DNA of 64,000 nt from Haematobia irritans (Eukaryota; Arthropoda; Insecta; Diptera; Muscidae): assembly GCF_050003625.1 (NCBI RefSeq), contig NC_134401.1, positions 71,646,442 through 71,710,441 of the forward strand. The letters are read 5' to 3'. Below, piece after piece: positions 44,171 through 56,600 of this stretch; position 1 is the first letter of the stretch; each line of letters starts with the position of its first letter. Both the position numbers and the translations under genes were made by a program. A model generated the notes under the pieces. It did no database searches. It had not been told where the DNA came from and saw only the letters and a program-made list of their open reading frames with translations.

Positions 44171-45342
44171 ATGCCTCTCACGAGAAGCAGGGAAAATTTA
44201 TATCATGCAAGCGTAGCGGACGGGAATCGTCAAAGAACTAGATCCGAAACGAGAAGGTTGGCAGAACACGGCGCAGGCGATAATAATAATCGAAATGATG
44301 AAATGAATCCTTCTAATACGATTACAGAAGATCGCGTTCACCAAATAATATCCTTATCGATAGGTCATTTAAGGGATGAAATTTCGTATATAATATCTTC
44401 GCAAATGGGGACAGCCATGAGGAATCTAAACGTAGGATTCCAAAACAATACTTCAGATACCCCAAATAGAAGAGTAGAAGTAGAGACTCTTTCGCCTCAG
44501 TCATCTGACTCTACAGAAAAGACATTGAGCGTAATCCGAAACTGGAAACTTACATTTAACGGTGGAAATAGTGACATAGATATTGATGAATTTTTATATA
44601 GAGTGAATGTCATGACGAGTAACACCCTTAACGGAAATTTTGAGTTACTGTGTAAATTTGTTCATGTACTATTCGAAGGGAAAGCTCTAGAATGGTTCTG
44701 GCGCTATCACAGACATAACGACACAATTAATTGGTTGCAACTATGCCAATCCTTGAGGAAACAATAAAAAGGTTTTTATAACGATTACGATATAAAGGAT
44801 ATTAGACGCCGGAAACAAAGAAACAATGAATCTATTGATGACTATTGCGATGCAGATATGATCTTATCGGATAAACTTCGTGAACCAATGGCGGACGAGG
44901 AGCTTTGTGAATCCCGAATGCGGAATCTCAGACCGGAAATACGTTACGAACTTCTGCATATGGATATATCTCATGTATCTGATCTGCGAAAGGCAGTTAG
45001 AAAACATGACAATTTTATTAGTGATACTCAATGGTCGCATAGATCTAGAAATAATGGGATGGATATCAAGTAGCTGAAATAAGTGAACAGAATATAAGGA
45101 CAAATGATAATCAGGAAGAATTGGAAATAAATGAGTTAAAGAAATCTTTAATATGTTGGAACTGCAGAGAAGATGGACATGGATATAAAGATTGTTGTAA
45201 GGAAAAAACCATATTCTGTTACGGGTGTGGAGAAAAAGACAAATACCGACCTAATTGCCAAAATTGTAAGGAACAGGGAAACTTGCGAAAGGATGTCCTT
45301 CGACAAAAGAAAAGACATCCAATGAACAGTCTCAAAAAGTAA
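44171..45342 (+). pseudogene. Gypsy1 Gag, interrupted
   Basis: ATG at 44171 opens a frame with a charged N-terminus and the capsid signature WKLTFNGGNSDIDIDEFLYR, LLCKFVHVLFEGKALEWFW. A TAA at 44765-44767 cuts it. The rest continues past the stop with ESIDDYCDA and LRPEIRYEL to about 45073, and in another frame at 45121-45342 with zinc knuckles CWNCREDGHGYKDC and CYGCGEKDKYRPNC (the second lacks the usual His). The first stop is compatible with a single mutation. Confidence 0.82.
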
Positions 45343-45419
45343 ATTCATATACTAATTTTAAAAATATACCAGAAAATAAAAAAATAATTAAACCTAGATC
45401 AAATAGAATTGCAAATAGA

Positions 45420-47546
45420 ATGAGAATATTTTGGAAAAATTTAAAATTATTAAGAAAGTATACGATTTCAGCCATTACAAATATAAAAAATGATACACGC
45501 CCATATATACATATTAATATCAGAAACAAGTTATACTTTGGTCTGATGGACAGTGGCGCTAATAAAAGTGTGATAGGGGGGCAACTTGCTCTAGATATTC
45601 AAAACGGAAATGACTACGAAAAATATAAAGACAGTGTAAATACGGCTGATGGCCAAAGGCAAGTTATTGCAGGGAAGAAATTGTTGGATTTTACATTTCG
45701 GGGCCAGGCTTGCCAATTTGAGTTTCTACTAGTGCCATCTATTAAACAGGACGTAATATGTGGGATTGATTTCTGGAAAAGATATAATATCTCAATTTCC
45801 ATTGGAAATAGCATTTCGGAAATAGTAAGTGAAGAAATTGATTCTGAAAAGTTGGTTCTATCAGACGTCCAACAGCGGAAACTTGATTCGATAATAAATT
45901 TATTTCCAAATTCAGAGCGTGAAGGTTTAGGCTGCACAAAATTGGTGGAACATGTCATTGACACTGGTAATGCGAAACCAATTAAACAGAGATATTATCC
46001 TATTTCACCAGCTAAGGAAAAGCTTTTGTGTGAGGAAATCGATCGATCCTATCTCGACTACCCGCAGTCCATTGTATCTCAAAGATCGATTTAAAAGACG
46101 CCTTTTGGCAAATAAAGCTTGAAGAGTTATCAAAACAAAAAAACCGCTTTTATCATCCCAAATAGGCCATTATATCAATTTACACGAATGCCATTCGGCT
46201 TATGTAATGCGCCACAAACGCTGTGTAGGTTGATGGATATCGTTATACCATATCAAATGAAGAGCCATGTTTTCGTTTACTTAGATGATTTGCTGGTCGC
46301 CTCAAGCAACTTTGAAGAACATTTACAGCACTTACAAGAAATAGCCATACAATTTCAAAAGGCAGGCTTAAAAATCAATGTTAAGAAAAGCTGCTTCGCT
46401 ATAAGGCGGGTGAAATATCTCGGATATATAGTAGGAGACGGTCATATAGGGGTAGATCCAGAAAAAGTAAGAGCAGTAGCGGAATTTCCGGTGCGGTGGT
46501 ACCGCAGATTTGTTGACGACTTTGCTACTCATACATTTGCGTTGACCAAACTTTTGCAGAAACAGAAATCGTTTGTATGGACAGAAGCAGCGCAAGAATC
46601 GTTTGACTGGCTTAAACAGAAATTAACTTCAGTACCGGTATTTGTGAACGCCGATTTTTCAAAACCGTTTATAGTAAACTGCGATGCCAGTTCGGTAGGG
46701 ATTGCTGCAGTTTTAGCGCAATTAGATGAATCTGGTAACGAGCGTCCAATATCATTCATGTCACAAAAATTGAGCAAAGAACAGAGGAATTATACGACTA
46801 CAGAGCTAGAATGTCTAGCTGTGGTACGGGCGGTGAAGAAATTTAGACCTTACATTGATGGCCACGAATTTAAGGTTGTAACTGATCATGCCAGCCTCAA
46901 GTGGCTGATGCAGCAGTCTGATCTGTCTGGAAGGTTGGCCAGATGGGCTTTGAAGTTGCAAGGTTTCAATTTCACTATAGATCATAGACGAGGCAGAGAC
47001 AATGTTGTGCCAGATACGTTATCTCGGGCATTTGAAAATACTATTTGTGAATTAAATTTGGAAATTTCTCCCTCAGTTGATCTTAACTCGCCTTCATTCG
47101 ATACGGAAGAGTATTCGAGTTGGAGATCAGAAGTCTTAGAAACTATGTTTCACGATTTTAAAGTCGAAGGAAAATATATATACAGAAAGTGTAAACATTC
47201 ACCCGACGGTTTAGAATATGAAATTTCATGGAAATTAATTTTCCCGAACGAACTCAGAGAGAAGGTTATTTATACTGCACATAATTTACCTAATGCAGCT
47301 CATGGAGGTATATCGAAAACCATGGAAAGAATTCGGCGGTTTTTCTGGTGTCCGAAGATGACAAAAGATGTTAAGAATTATGTGGGAAATTGTGAATTGT
47401 GTAAAACGTCAAAGGCACCCGAAACTATCGTCACAGACAATGGCTCTCAATTTACCAGCAGGGGAAAAAACTCATTTCTAAATATGGAATTAAGCACCAG
47501 CTTACAGCAGTATATAGTCCTCAGTCGAATGCCAGTGAAAGGGTAA
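45420..47546 (+). pseudogene. Gypsy1 Pol with internal deletions
   Basis: Frame 45420-46094 has protease with LMDSGANKSVIGG and ICGIDFWKRY, then the RT N-terminus. After CEEIDRS a segment with early RT motifs is missing and the frame stops. Frame 46119-47546 holds RT from NRPLYQFTRMPFGLCNAP, catalytic YLDDLLVA, a short connection deleted near FPVRWYRRF, RNase H (NCDASSVGIAAVLAQ, TDHASLKWLM), and integrase zinc motif (HGGI...CELCKTS). There the core jumps straight to VTDNGSQFT, so the first catalytic Asp region is gone. Not functional. Confidence 0.87.
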
Positions 47547-47600
47547 ATCGATCTATCAATGCGGCTTTACGATCTTTTATCAGAGACGATCAAACAAAAT

Positions 47601-47656
47601 ATATACCAAGCATATATATACCAAGCATAAATATATATATTAATATATATATTAAA
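47601..47656. repeat. TA-rich junction between Gypsy1 and copy B
   Basis: Imperfect TATATA runs with a repeated ATATATACCAAGCAT unit join truncated Gypsy1 integrase coding (ending near QTKYIPS in another frame) to a truncated LTR of copy B. Both partners are cut here. Confidence 0.75.
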
Positions 47657-48184
47657 ATAACTGTTATAAACATCAACAACAATAACAACACTCAACGTCA
47701 TCTACAGCCAGTGTAGAGAGTGAGTGTTGTAATTGTTGTTGTTGCAAAAGATCAATTCTTCTTTGCTTTGCCCTTGACCAACATAAAGGAAAGCAAGAAG
47801 TCAGTTGGTCGTTGACTTTCGTTAAATTCGGCACGGGTAACATTACAATATACAAGTAGAAAAAAAGATAGAGATCAAACATTATCATATTAAATCAAAG
47901 TGTAACAAATCAAAGTCAAAACAGATAATATTAAAACGTGAATTGTGAACTTATTTAATAGAAAATAAAACATATTAAAAACTCAAAATCAAACAAACAA
48001 GTGTTTTAAGTCAAAGATAAAAAAGGCAAAGTGTGGTAAAATCGGACGGACATGATGACATTTCTAGAGGTCAAAGTCGACCTCAAATATACAGTGAAAA
48101 ATTGGAAGGTCTATATCGACCTAAGAATTCACCCCCATCAAAACCCCATATAAATTTAGTGGGAATTTACGCCCCCACTAAACA
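47657..48184 (+). repeat. Copy B 5' LTR, 5'-truncated
   Basis: Corresponds to the reverse complement of 40273-40815 of element A, including the CAACAACA hairpin (47672-47746) and the terminal GGGGGCGTAAATTCCCAC region ending TAAACA at 48184. TTTGGTCATCTTCG follows, with the candidate primer site at 48187-48203. Confidence 0.88.
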
Positions 48185-49325
48185 TTTGGTCATCTTCGAA
48201 CCGGATAAGTGTGTATTTAATGGAAAATAAAATTTATTAAAAACGTTCAGTGACATATTACTAAAAAGTGAACTTTGGCCTATGGACGAAAAAGTTAAAT
48301 TATTAACAAATCGTTTGTGCACAAATTATAAAAACAAAATCAAGGTACTTTTTGTGAAAGTTTTTTAATTTAATTTGTTTACCAGTTTCAAAACAACTTA
48401 AGTGACATTTTTAAAAAACAATAAACTTAAATACAATTATACTTTCATAATTGGAAAACTTTCCAAGTAAAACCACTATTTGTTAGCAATTGATTTGTGC
48501 AAAATTTTGGAAATTTTTCGTTTCACTAAAACGAAAACTGACTTAACTCACATTGTGCTAATCAGTAAAAAATGCGTATTACAAAATTTCAAAAAAAAAG
48601 AAACCAATATCAAAACCAGCATGTGTTATCGTGACATTTATTAACATTTGGGAAATAATTAAAAACATTTTTTGTTCGTGGAAAAAAAAAAGAAATTATT
48701 TCAAGATTTTTGGGGAATAGTTACTCCAAAAATAACCAAAATTTTTCGATTTCATTGTTTGTATGATTTGAGTGACATTTTCAAAAATAAGATCATCCAA
48801 AATCATGGTGCTTGTGACATTTCACAAAAAGAAGGTTGCTTTTCAAAAAGTGAAATATTTTCCAAACAAAACGGTATATTATATTCAAGGCCAAAATCGG
48901 CAAAAACAAATTCAGTGTAAATCCTTGGACATTTTTACAAAACCAATTGTACAACAACAATATGATGTACAAAATTACTGAGACATCAAAATCATCGTGT
49001 AACAACGATTAGTGACGTCATCAATGTTTACCGTCATCATCGACATGAAAGCAGCAACAACGAAATCTATATCACGCAAGTAAAAAAAAAAAAAACAAAG
49101 CAAGCAGTAAGTACACAACAAATAGTACACAAAACTTCTAGAGAAATTTATGTGATGTGAATACAAGTGACATTCTCTCCTTGCTACATCAAACTTGGCT
49201 CTCCTTATTTCTGGTGTATCTTCAATGAGAGTTGCCAGATTTTACATTTTTTGACTACTTGCGGGGACATTTTTTCGACCTCATAAAATTCCAATTTCGA
49301 ATTATTCTGAACAATACAAATAAAA
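48185..49325 (+). other. Copy B leader
   Basis: Non-coding leader of about 1.1 kb before ORF1. GTGACATT-type words recur at least five times (about 48411, 48631, 48772, 48812 and 49168) where element A has TGACCT or TGACAT words. No other feature. Confidence 0.5.
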
Positions 49326-50323
49326 ATGGATGTCGTACAAAAATTTCATAATTTATGTGATGATTTAATTGATCTTGTAGAAACCGACGACAGCAGTCGA
49401 ATCGATTACCACATCGCGACCTTAGAATTTCTTCTAAATCATTCAGAAGACTTATGGTTTCAAATACAAGATGAATTAGACAAATGTCAAGACCTCATTC
49501 ACCAAAATGCAAATCCAATAAATCCAAAGCAACTAAGGGTAAAATATTGGAAGACTTTCAACAAATACAAAATATTTTCGAAAAATATAAAATCAACAAT
49601 ACAATCAAAAACGTCCCAGACTTCACACAATTTCAACTCCAAAACTTCCTGCCCATCTCACAATAGATATATTTCTTCAAAACCACGTCCAAATCAAATC
49701 TAATGTACTGAAAATAGACCCATAGTAAAAAGTACATATATCAATTCATCAGACCTCTTGGATCACAACGTAATCCAGTTAATTCCTGGACCTCTTTATC
49801 GACCTAAAGAAACACAGGACACATTTTCTAATACAATTTTACAGTCCACATTTCAAAATAAAATACAGTCCACACCACAACCAAAACAAAAAATACAGTC
49901 CACAAATATCACCGTCCTACCACGACCTATGACTTTGCCTATAAAAAATTTCTCACAGCAGAAACTCGCAGTTCCGACTTCAACAGTCAACAAAGTAAAA
50001 TACAATCGACATCGTGATCAAGAAGACATCACATCGTCAAGTTTATGCGATGATAGCCGACATTCGTCCATACATCATCCGCAAATTAGCCTAGTTCGGG
50101 ATTCTAGTCACCAAAAACCAGAATCAAACCCGACCGACCGACGACCTACTCAAATCTTCATAAGACATTATTTAGGATGTGAACTTAGACCTCCATCAAG
50201 CCGAGCAGAAGTTCATTCATCAATCACAAACCTAGTTACAGATAAAATTGCAACACCGACTTGTAATTTTATTAATTCAAAACATGAACTAAGCCCTCCA
50301 AGCTCTGCTTGGCTTTCATTCTA

Positions 50324-51598
50324 AAGGGTGATTTGTTAAGAGCTTGATAACTTTTTTTTAAAAAAAAACGCATAAAATTTGCAAAATCTCATCGGTTCTT
50401 TATTTGAAACGTTAGATTGGTCCATGACATTTACTTTTTGAAGATAATTTCATTTAAATGTTGACCGCGGCTGCGTCTTAGGTGGTCCATTCGGAAAGTC
50501 CAATTTTGGGCAACTTTTTCGAGCATTTCGGCCGGAATAGCCCGAATTTCTTCGGAAATGTTGTCTTCCAAAGCTGGAATAGTTGCTGGCTTATTTCTGT
50601 AGACTTTAGACTTGACGTAGCCCCACAAAAAATAGTCTAAAGGCGTCAAATCGCATGATCTTGGTGGCCAACTTACCGGTCCATTTCTTGAGATGAATTG
50701 TTCTCCGAAGTTTTCCCTCAAAATGGCCATAGAATCGCGAGCTGTGTGGCATGTAGCGCCATCTTGTTGAAACCACATGTCAACCAAGTTCAGTTCTTCC
50801 ATTTTTGGCAACAAAAAGTTTGTTAGCATCGAACGATAGCGATCGCCATTCACCGTAACGTTGCCTCTGATTCCACCAGCGTACAAACCACACCAAACAG
50901 TGCATTTTTCGGGATGCATGGGCAGTTCTTGAACGGCTTCTGGTTGCTCTTCACTCCAAATGCGGCAATTTTGCTTATTTACGTAGCCATTCAACCAGAA
51001 ATGAGCCTCATTGCTGAACAAAATTTGTCGATAAAAAAGCGGATTTTCTGCCAACTTTTCTAGGGCCCATTCACTGAAAATTCGACGTTGTGGCAGATCG
51101 TTCGGCTTCAGTTCTTGCACGAGCTGTATTTTATACGGTTTTACACCAAGATCTTTGCGTAAAATCTTCCATGTGGTCGAATAACACAAACCCAATTGCT
51201 GCGAACGGCGACGAATCGACATTTCACGGTCTTCAGAACACTCTCAGAAACAGACGCAATATTCTCTTCTGTACGCACTGTACGCATTCGTGTGGTTGGT
51301 TTAATGTCCAATAAAGTAAACTGAGTGCGAAACTTGGTCACAATCGCATTAATTGTTTGCTCACTTGGTCGATTATGTAGACCATAAATCGGACGTAAAG
51401 CGCGAAACACATTTCGAACCGAACACTGATTTTGGTAATAAAATTCAATGATTTGCAAGCGTTGCTCGTTAGTAAGTCTATTCATGATGAAATGTCAAAG
51501 CATACTGAGCATCTTTCTCTTTGACACCATGTCTGAAATCCCACGTGATCTGTCAAATACTAATGCATGAAAATCCTAACCTCAAAAGAATCACCCTT
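50324..51598 (-). mobile_element. rosa-like (DD41D) transposon, copy 2
   Basis: 1275 bp with the same AAGGGTGATT / AATCACCCTT termini as copy 1 and a TA duplication (50322-50323, 51599-51600). It is inserted inside the repeat region of copy B ORF1. Nearly identical to copy 1 apart from small indels, so both derive from a recent burst. Confidence 0.93.
50431..51485 (-). pseudogene. rosa-like transposase, broken copy 2
   Basis: Same protein as copy 1, in two frames (51485-51141 and 51222-50431) because of a one-base loss near 51235. It retains EQTI and EEQPEAVQELP, which copy 1 lacks, but has lost about ten codons near 50865 (GGIRGNVTV). The first catalytic motif reads LFSNEAHFW, so the first Asp is Asn. 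It could not be catalytic even without the frameshift. Confidence 0.88.
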
Positions 51599-52240
51599 TA
51601 CAGCAAATCTAGATCAAGGCATTGCAAAACCTATTTGTAATCTTATTCGTTCCAACAATGAACTCAGTCCTCCACCAAGCCGAGCAGAAGTTCATTCCTC
51701 AACCTACGACCTATTACAATATAAAATTACAAACCTGACTTGTAATTTTATTCATTTCAACTATGAACTTATACCTCCATCAAGTCGAGCAGAAGTTCAC
51801 TCATCACCATTGAGCCTAATGCAAGCTGCAAATGCATCATCGACCTTTCTTTCTTCATCATACACATTTTCATCTTTAAACAAGTACTTTGACCTTTACA
51901 GCAGAATCGAGAATTTACCTTGTGGTTCCAGTCAGCCAGTCGACCTATTCATTGGACCAGACTTTGCAGAACAATTTCTAGATCTTAAAGCCCCGATGTG
52001 TCCATTTGCGCTTCCTTCACCACAAAAAACAGTTCAAGACTTGATTGTGGGAGAACTGATGGAGCAATCGAACTTTTTGGTAGTTAGCACATCGTCAGCG
52101 TCTCTTTTGACACAAAATACAACCATGACCTTGATTGTGGGGAGACTGACATCACGTCCAGCTAAAGCGATGTCTAATGCGTATCAGTTAGATATCAACT
52201 TCGTCCATTTTTTGGGGCGGAGGCGACCTCAAAACACCTT

Positions 52241-52744
52241 TTGAGGTCAAATCAATACAACAGCCACTACGGAATTAAATTAATTACCCCATGGCATCGA
52301 ATTTTGAGTAAACTTTCTTCTTCAAAGTATTCTGACTTATTGCCATTCACCAAACTGGGAAAGATGTTGAACACCTTTGCTGACATTGACTTAAACAATT
52401 CATATCTGGATCTTCAATTAGCCAGAACAATCCCTCAAGCGGATACACACGACTTCCTAAGGAACTACTTACCTCTCATCAGCTTCAGAATATGTATTTC
52501 AAATTGCCCATCGACTTCAATTCAAAAATTTATTTGCACTAGAATTTTTATGATCTACAAAAAATCAGGCCCCAGCGCAAAAGTCAAAGTTTGCAACATC
52601 AAACATCAAGACTTCATAATCAGGATCGAAACAACAAAATATAAACAACTTTTAAAAATCGACCTAGCGATACTTGAACGCAAGTCCGATTCACCTACAT
52701 ACAAATCTGAATTTTGTCATAAAGGCCATCTACATTTGTGGTAG
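52241..52744 (+). CDS. Copy B ORF2: conserved protein of unknown function
   Basis: About 167 codons starting within the ORF1 stop overlap (CTTTTGAGG), as in element A. Shares MRSNQ-type N-terminus, NTFADIDLNNSYLDLQLART and a VKVCNIK motif with A ORF2. It ends earlier (TAG 52742-52744). No known domain. Confidence 0.5.
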   Translation: MRSNQYNSHYGIKLITPWHRILSKLSSSKYSDLLPFTKLGKMLNTFADIDLNNSYLDLQLARTIPQADTHDFLRNYLPLISFRICISNCPSTSIQKFICTRIFMIYKKSGPSAKVKVCNIKHQDFIIRIETTKYKQLLKIDLAILERKSDSPTYKSEFCHKGHLHLW

Positions 52745-52834
52745 AAGGATCCTCCCTGGAATATCAAAAAGCATTCTTCTTTTCATCAAGATCTAAATTT
52801 GAAAGAACAACTTGAAGTACAAATGATTTGCACG

Positions 52835-53646
<812 letters not shown>

Positions 53647-53657
53647 CTGCCTCCCGC

Positions 53658-56600
53658 TTAAGCCTGTTCGTCCCGAACAGGCACAGAACCTGTTCCGTAA
53701 GGAGCCAATCGTTCCAGATGTACAACTTTCATCTTTGATCTAGGGCTGTCGTCCTTCTGAATCCGGTATACAACATCATTGATCTTCTTGATGACTTTGT
53801 ATGGGCCTTCCCACTGTGTTTGCAGTTTAGGACACAATCCTTTCTTTCGTTGCGGGTTAAATAGCAGAACCAAATCTTCTTCTTGGAAGCCTTCAGTATT
53901 TACAGCACGATCGTATCTCGCCTTCATTCTGTTGCTGACCATTTTTATTTTGTTGCGCACTGATTCGTGAACTTCACCGAAAGTGTTTGGGATGTCGTTT
54001 CTGTTTTCTTCCATGGCGAGCTCATTAGGTTTAGCACCGAATATCAGATCACCAGGCAACTTCAACTCAGTTCCGAATAGAACATTGGCAGGTGTTCGAG
54101 AGGTGGAATCATGAATGGCAGATCTATACGACAGCAAAAACTTTGGTATATGCTCGTCCCAGTCCCTCTGGCCGTTGTCCACTACTTTTCGAAGATGTTC
54201 CTCCAGAGTGCGATTAAACCTTTCTACCATGCCATCGGATTGTGGATGTAATGGTGTAGTCCTCGTTTTCTTGATACCAAGGGATTCACACATCTCTTTG
54301 AATATGGCCGATTCAAAATTTCTTCCCTGGTCTGAGTGAATCTCGGACGGCACACCGTAGCGACATATCCAGTTTTTGTTGACAACATCCACAATCGTTT
54401 TTGCTTCTTGGTTTGGAATTGCATACACCTCCGGCCATTTGCTGAAGTAATCCATGACCACAAGGACATAACGGTTTCCAGAATCACTTACTGGGAAAGG
54501 GCCTGCCACGTCCATTGCTATTCTTTCAAACGGGGCTCCTGGTCTATATTCTTGCATAGGACCTCGACTTTTCCTTGTTGGACCTTTCGCCTTCATGCAC
54601 TTCTCGCAATTGGCTACCCATTCAGCAATTGATTTCTGGCATCCAACCCAGTAGAATCGTTGCTTCACTTTCTCGGCGGTTTTGGTTATTCCCAGATGAC
54701 CTCCACTGGGACCATTATGGAACTCCGCCAAAACATCTCTTATTTTGGAATCTGGAACGATGATCAAATTTCGGCTGCTCTTGCCATCTTCGCGTTCCCA
54801 TTTACGTTGCAGGGATCCATTGACTAGAACTAAACTATCCCATTGAGCCCAGTATGATTTCATAAGTGGACTTTCGGCTGCGATGTCTTTCTTACTGGGC
54901 TTCTTGTTCTCTTCCTTTGCCGAAATAATTTTGTTCAAAATGGGATCTTTACGCTGTTCTGTTGGCCAGTCCACTCCAGATTCGACGTGTAACAGCCGAA
55001 TATCAACAATCTCCTCCTTGTGTTCAGCCTTCGAGCAGTGCTTGCATTCTATACTGCAAGGTCGACGTGACAAAGCGTCAGCGTTACCGTGTTTTCCACC
55101 TTTTCTATGCTCGACACTGAAATCATAGCTTTGGAGCCTCTCGATCCAACGTGCCAGTTGAGCTTCCGGATTCTTGAATTGGAGCAACCATCGTAGAGCT
55201 GAGTGATCAGTCCTGAGCAAGAAGTGTTGTCCATACAAATATTTATGATAATGTTTTACACTCTCTATGACGGCTAGCAGCTCTCGTCGCGTTACACAGT
55301 AGTTCTTTTCGGGCTTGGACAACGTTCGGCTGAAATATCCGATGACCTTCTCCTTGCCGTCTATCTGTTGGGATAGCACACCTCCAATACCATGCGCGCT
55401 AGCATCTGTATCCAAAACAAATTTTTCGCCCGGAATAGGATACGCTAGAACAGGAGCTGAACATAAAAGTTCTTTTAAATGTTGGAATGAATCCTCCTGT
55501 TCGTCGCTCCACTGGAACTTCTGACCTTTTTGCGTCAATTTGTGGAGACTAGCGGCGATGCTGGCGAAGTTTGGGACGAATCGTCGGTAATATGTACATA
55601 ACCCAAGGAAACTTCTTAATTCGTGGAGATTTCGGGGTCGTGGCCAATCTCTGACAGCTTGGATTTTGTCTTCATCGGTGGATATGCCCTCTGCAGTCAC
55701 ATGATGACCCAGGTATTTAACTTCCCGCTGGAAAAGGGAGCATTTCTTTGCGTTAAGGCGTAGACCAGCGGCTGACAATTGCTGGATAACGTCTTTCAAG
55801 TTCTTAAGGTGCTCGTCAAATGTTTTGCCCATCACTATGATGTCGTCCAAGTATATCAAGCACGACTTCCAGTGCAACCCCTTCAGTACCCGCTCCATCA
55901 ATCTTTCGAAGGTAGCCGGAGCGTTGCAGAGCCCGAACGGCATTACATTGAATTGCCAGAGACCGCCATTAACGCCAAAAGCCGTCTTTTCCTTGTCTTT
56001 CTCGGCGATCTCTACTTGCCAATATCCACTCTGCAAATCAAGCGTAGAAAACCATGTTGTTCCGGCTAGTGTGTCCAACGTGTCATCAATGCGTGGAAGC
56101 GGATAACTGTCCTTTTTGGTGACATCATTCAGTTTTCTGTAGTCCACGCAGAATCGGGTACTTCCATCTTTCTTTTTGACCAGCACAACTGGGGAACACC
56201 AAGGACTTGATGATGGCTCGATCACTCCACTCTCCGCCATTTCCTTTATGAGCTTTTGAACTTCGTCTCTTTTTGCCAGGGGAACACTTCGTGGTGCCTG
56301 TTTTATGGGCCTTTCTTCTGCGGTTTTAATTTCATGTTTCACTACAGATGTTCTTCCTTGATTTCCCTTTTCAGAAGCAAAAGCACAGGCGTTTTTCCAC
56401 AACAATTGCTTGGCTTTATTTCTCTCTGACGGCGATAGATGACGTGTCCACGCCTCGACATACGCTTCTAGATGTTTTCTCACTGCTCCATGTGTCTTTG
56501 ATGAGTTGCCTTCCAAATTGACTATTGCCTCGGCTGGTGTACATTTGCCAATGTCAGAAAATTTTACAATTTGCTCGTGATTGTCAGACAAGTTCAAGAC

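Larger units (their letters stand above)
42464..47600 (+). mobile_element. Gypsy1: internally deleted Ty3/Gypsy retrotransposon
   Basis: A region of about 1.1 kb without genes, probably mostly 5' LTR, leads to a perfect tRNA-Lys-type primer site. Gag with two zinc knuckles, protease, RT, RNase H and part of integrase follow. Deletions occur in RT, in the RT to RNase H connection, and in the integrase core. The 3' end is lost at a TA-rich junction about 47600-47656, so there is no 3' LTR. Confidence 0.82.
49326..52244 (+). pseudogene. Copy B ORF1, interrupted by a rosa transposon
   Basis: ATG at 49326 gives the same N-terminus as element A ORF1 (MDVVQKFHNLCDDLIDLVET). A TAA at 49701-49703 stops it, the frame continues at 49758 through the Gln/Pro-rich linker and first RAEVHS repeats to the rosa insertion at 50324, and resumes at 51599 with further repeats to the stop at 52242-52244. 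The C-terminal part keeps DLFIGPDFAEQF and both LIVG motifs. Without the insertion and a few changes it would match A along its length. Confidence 0.75.
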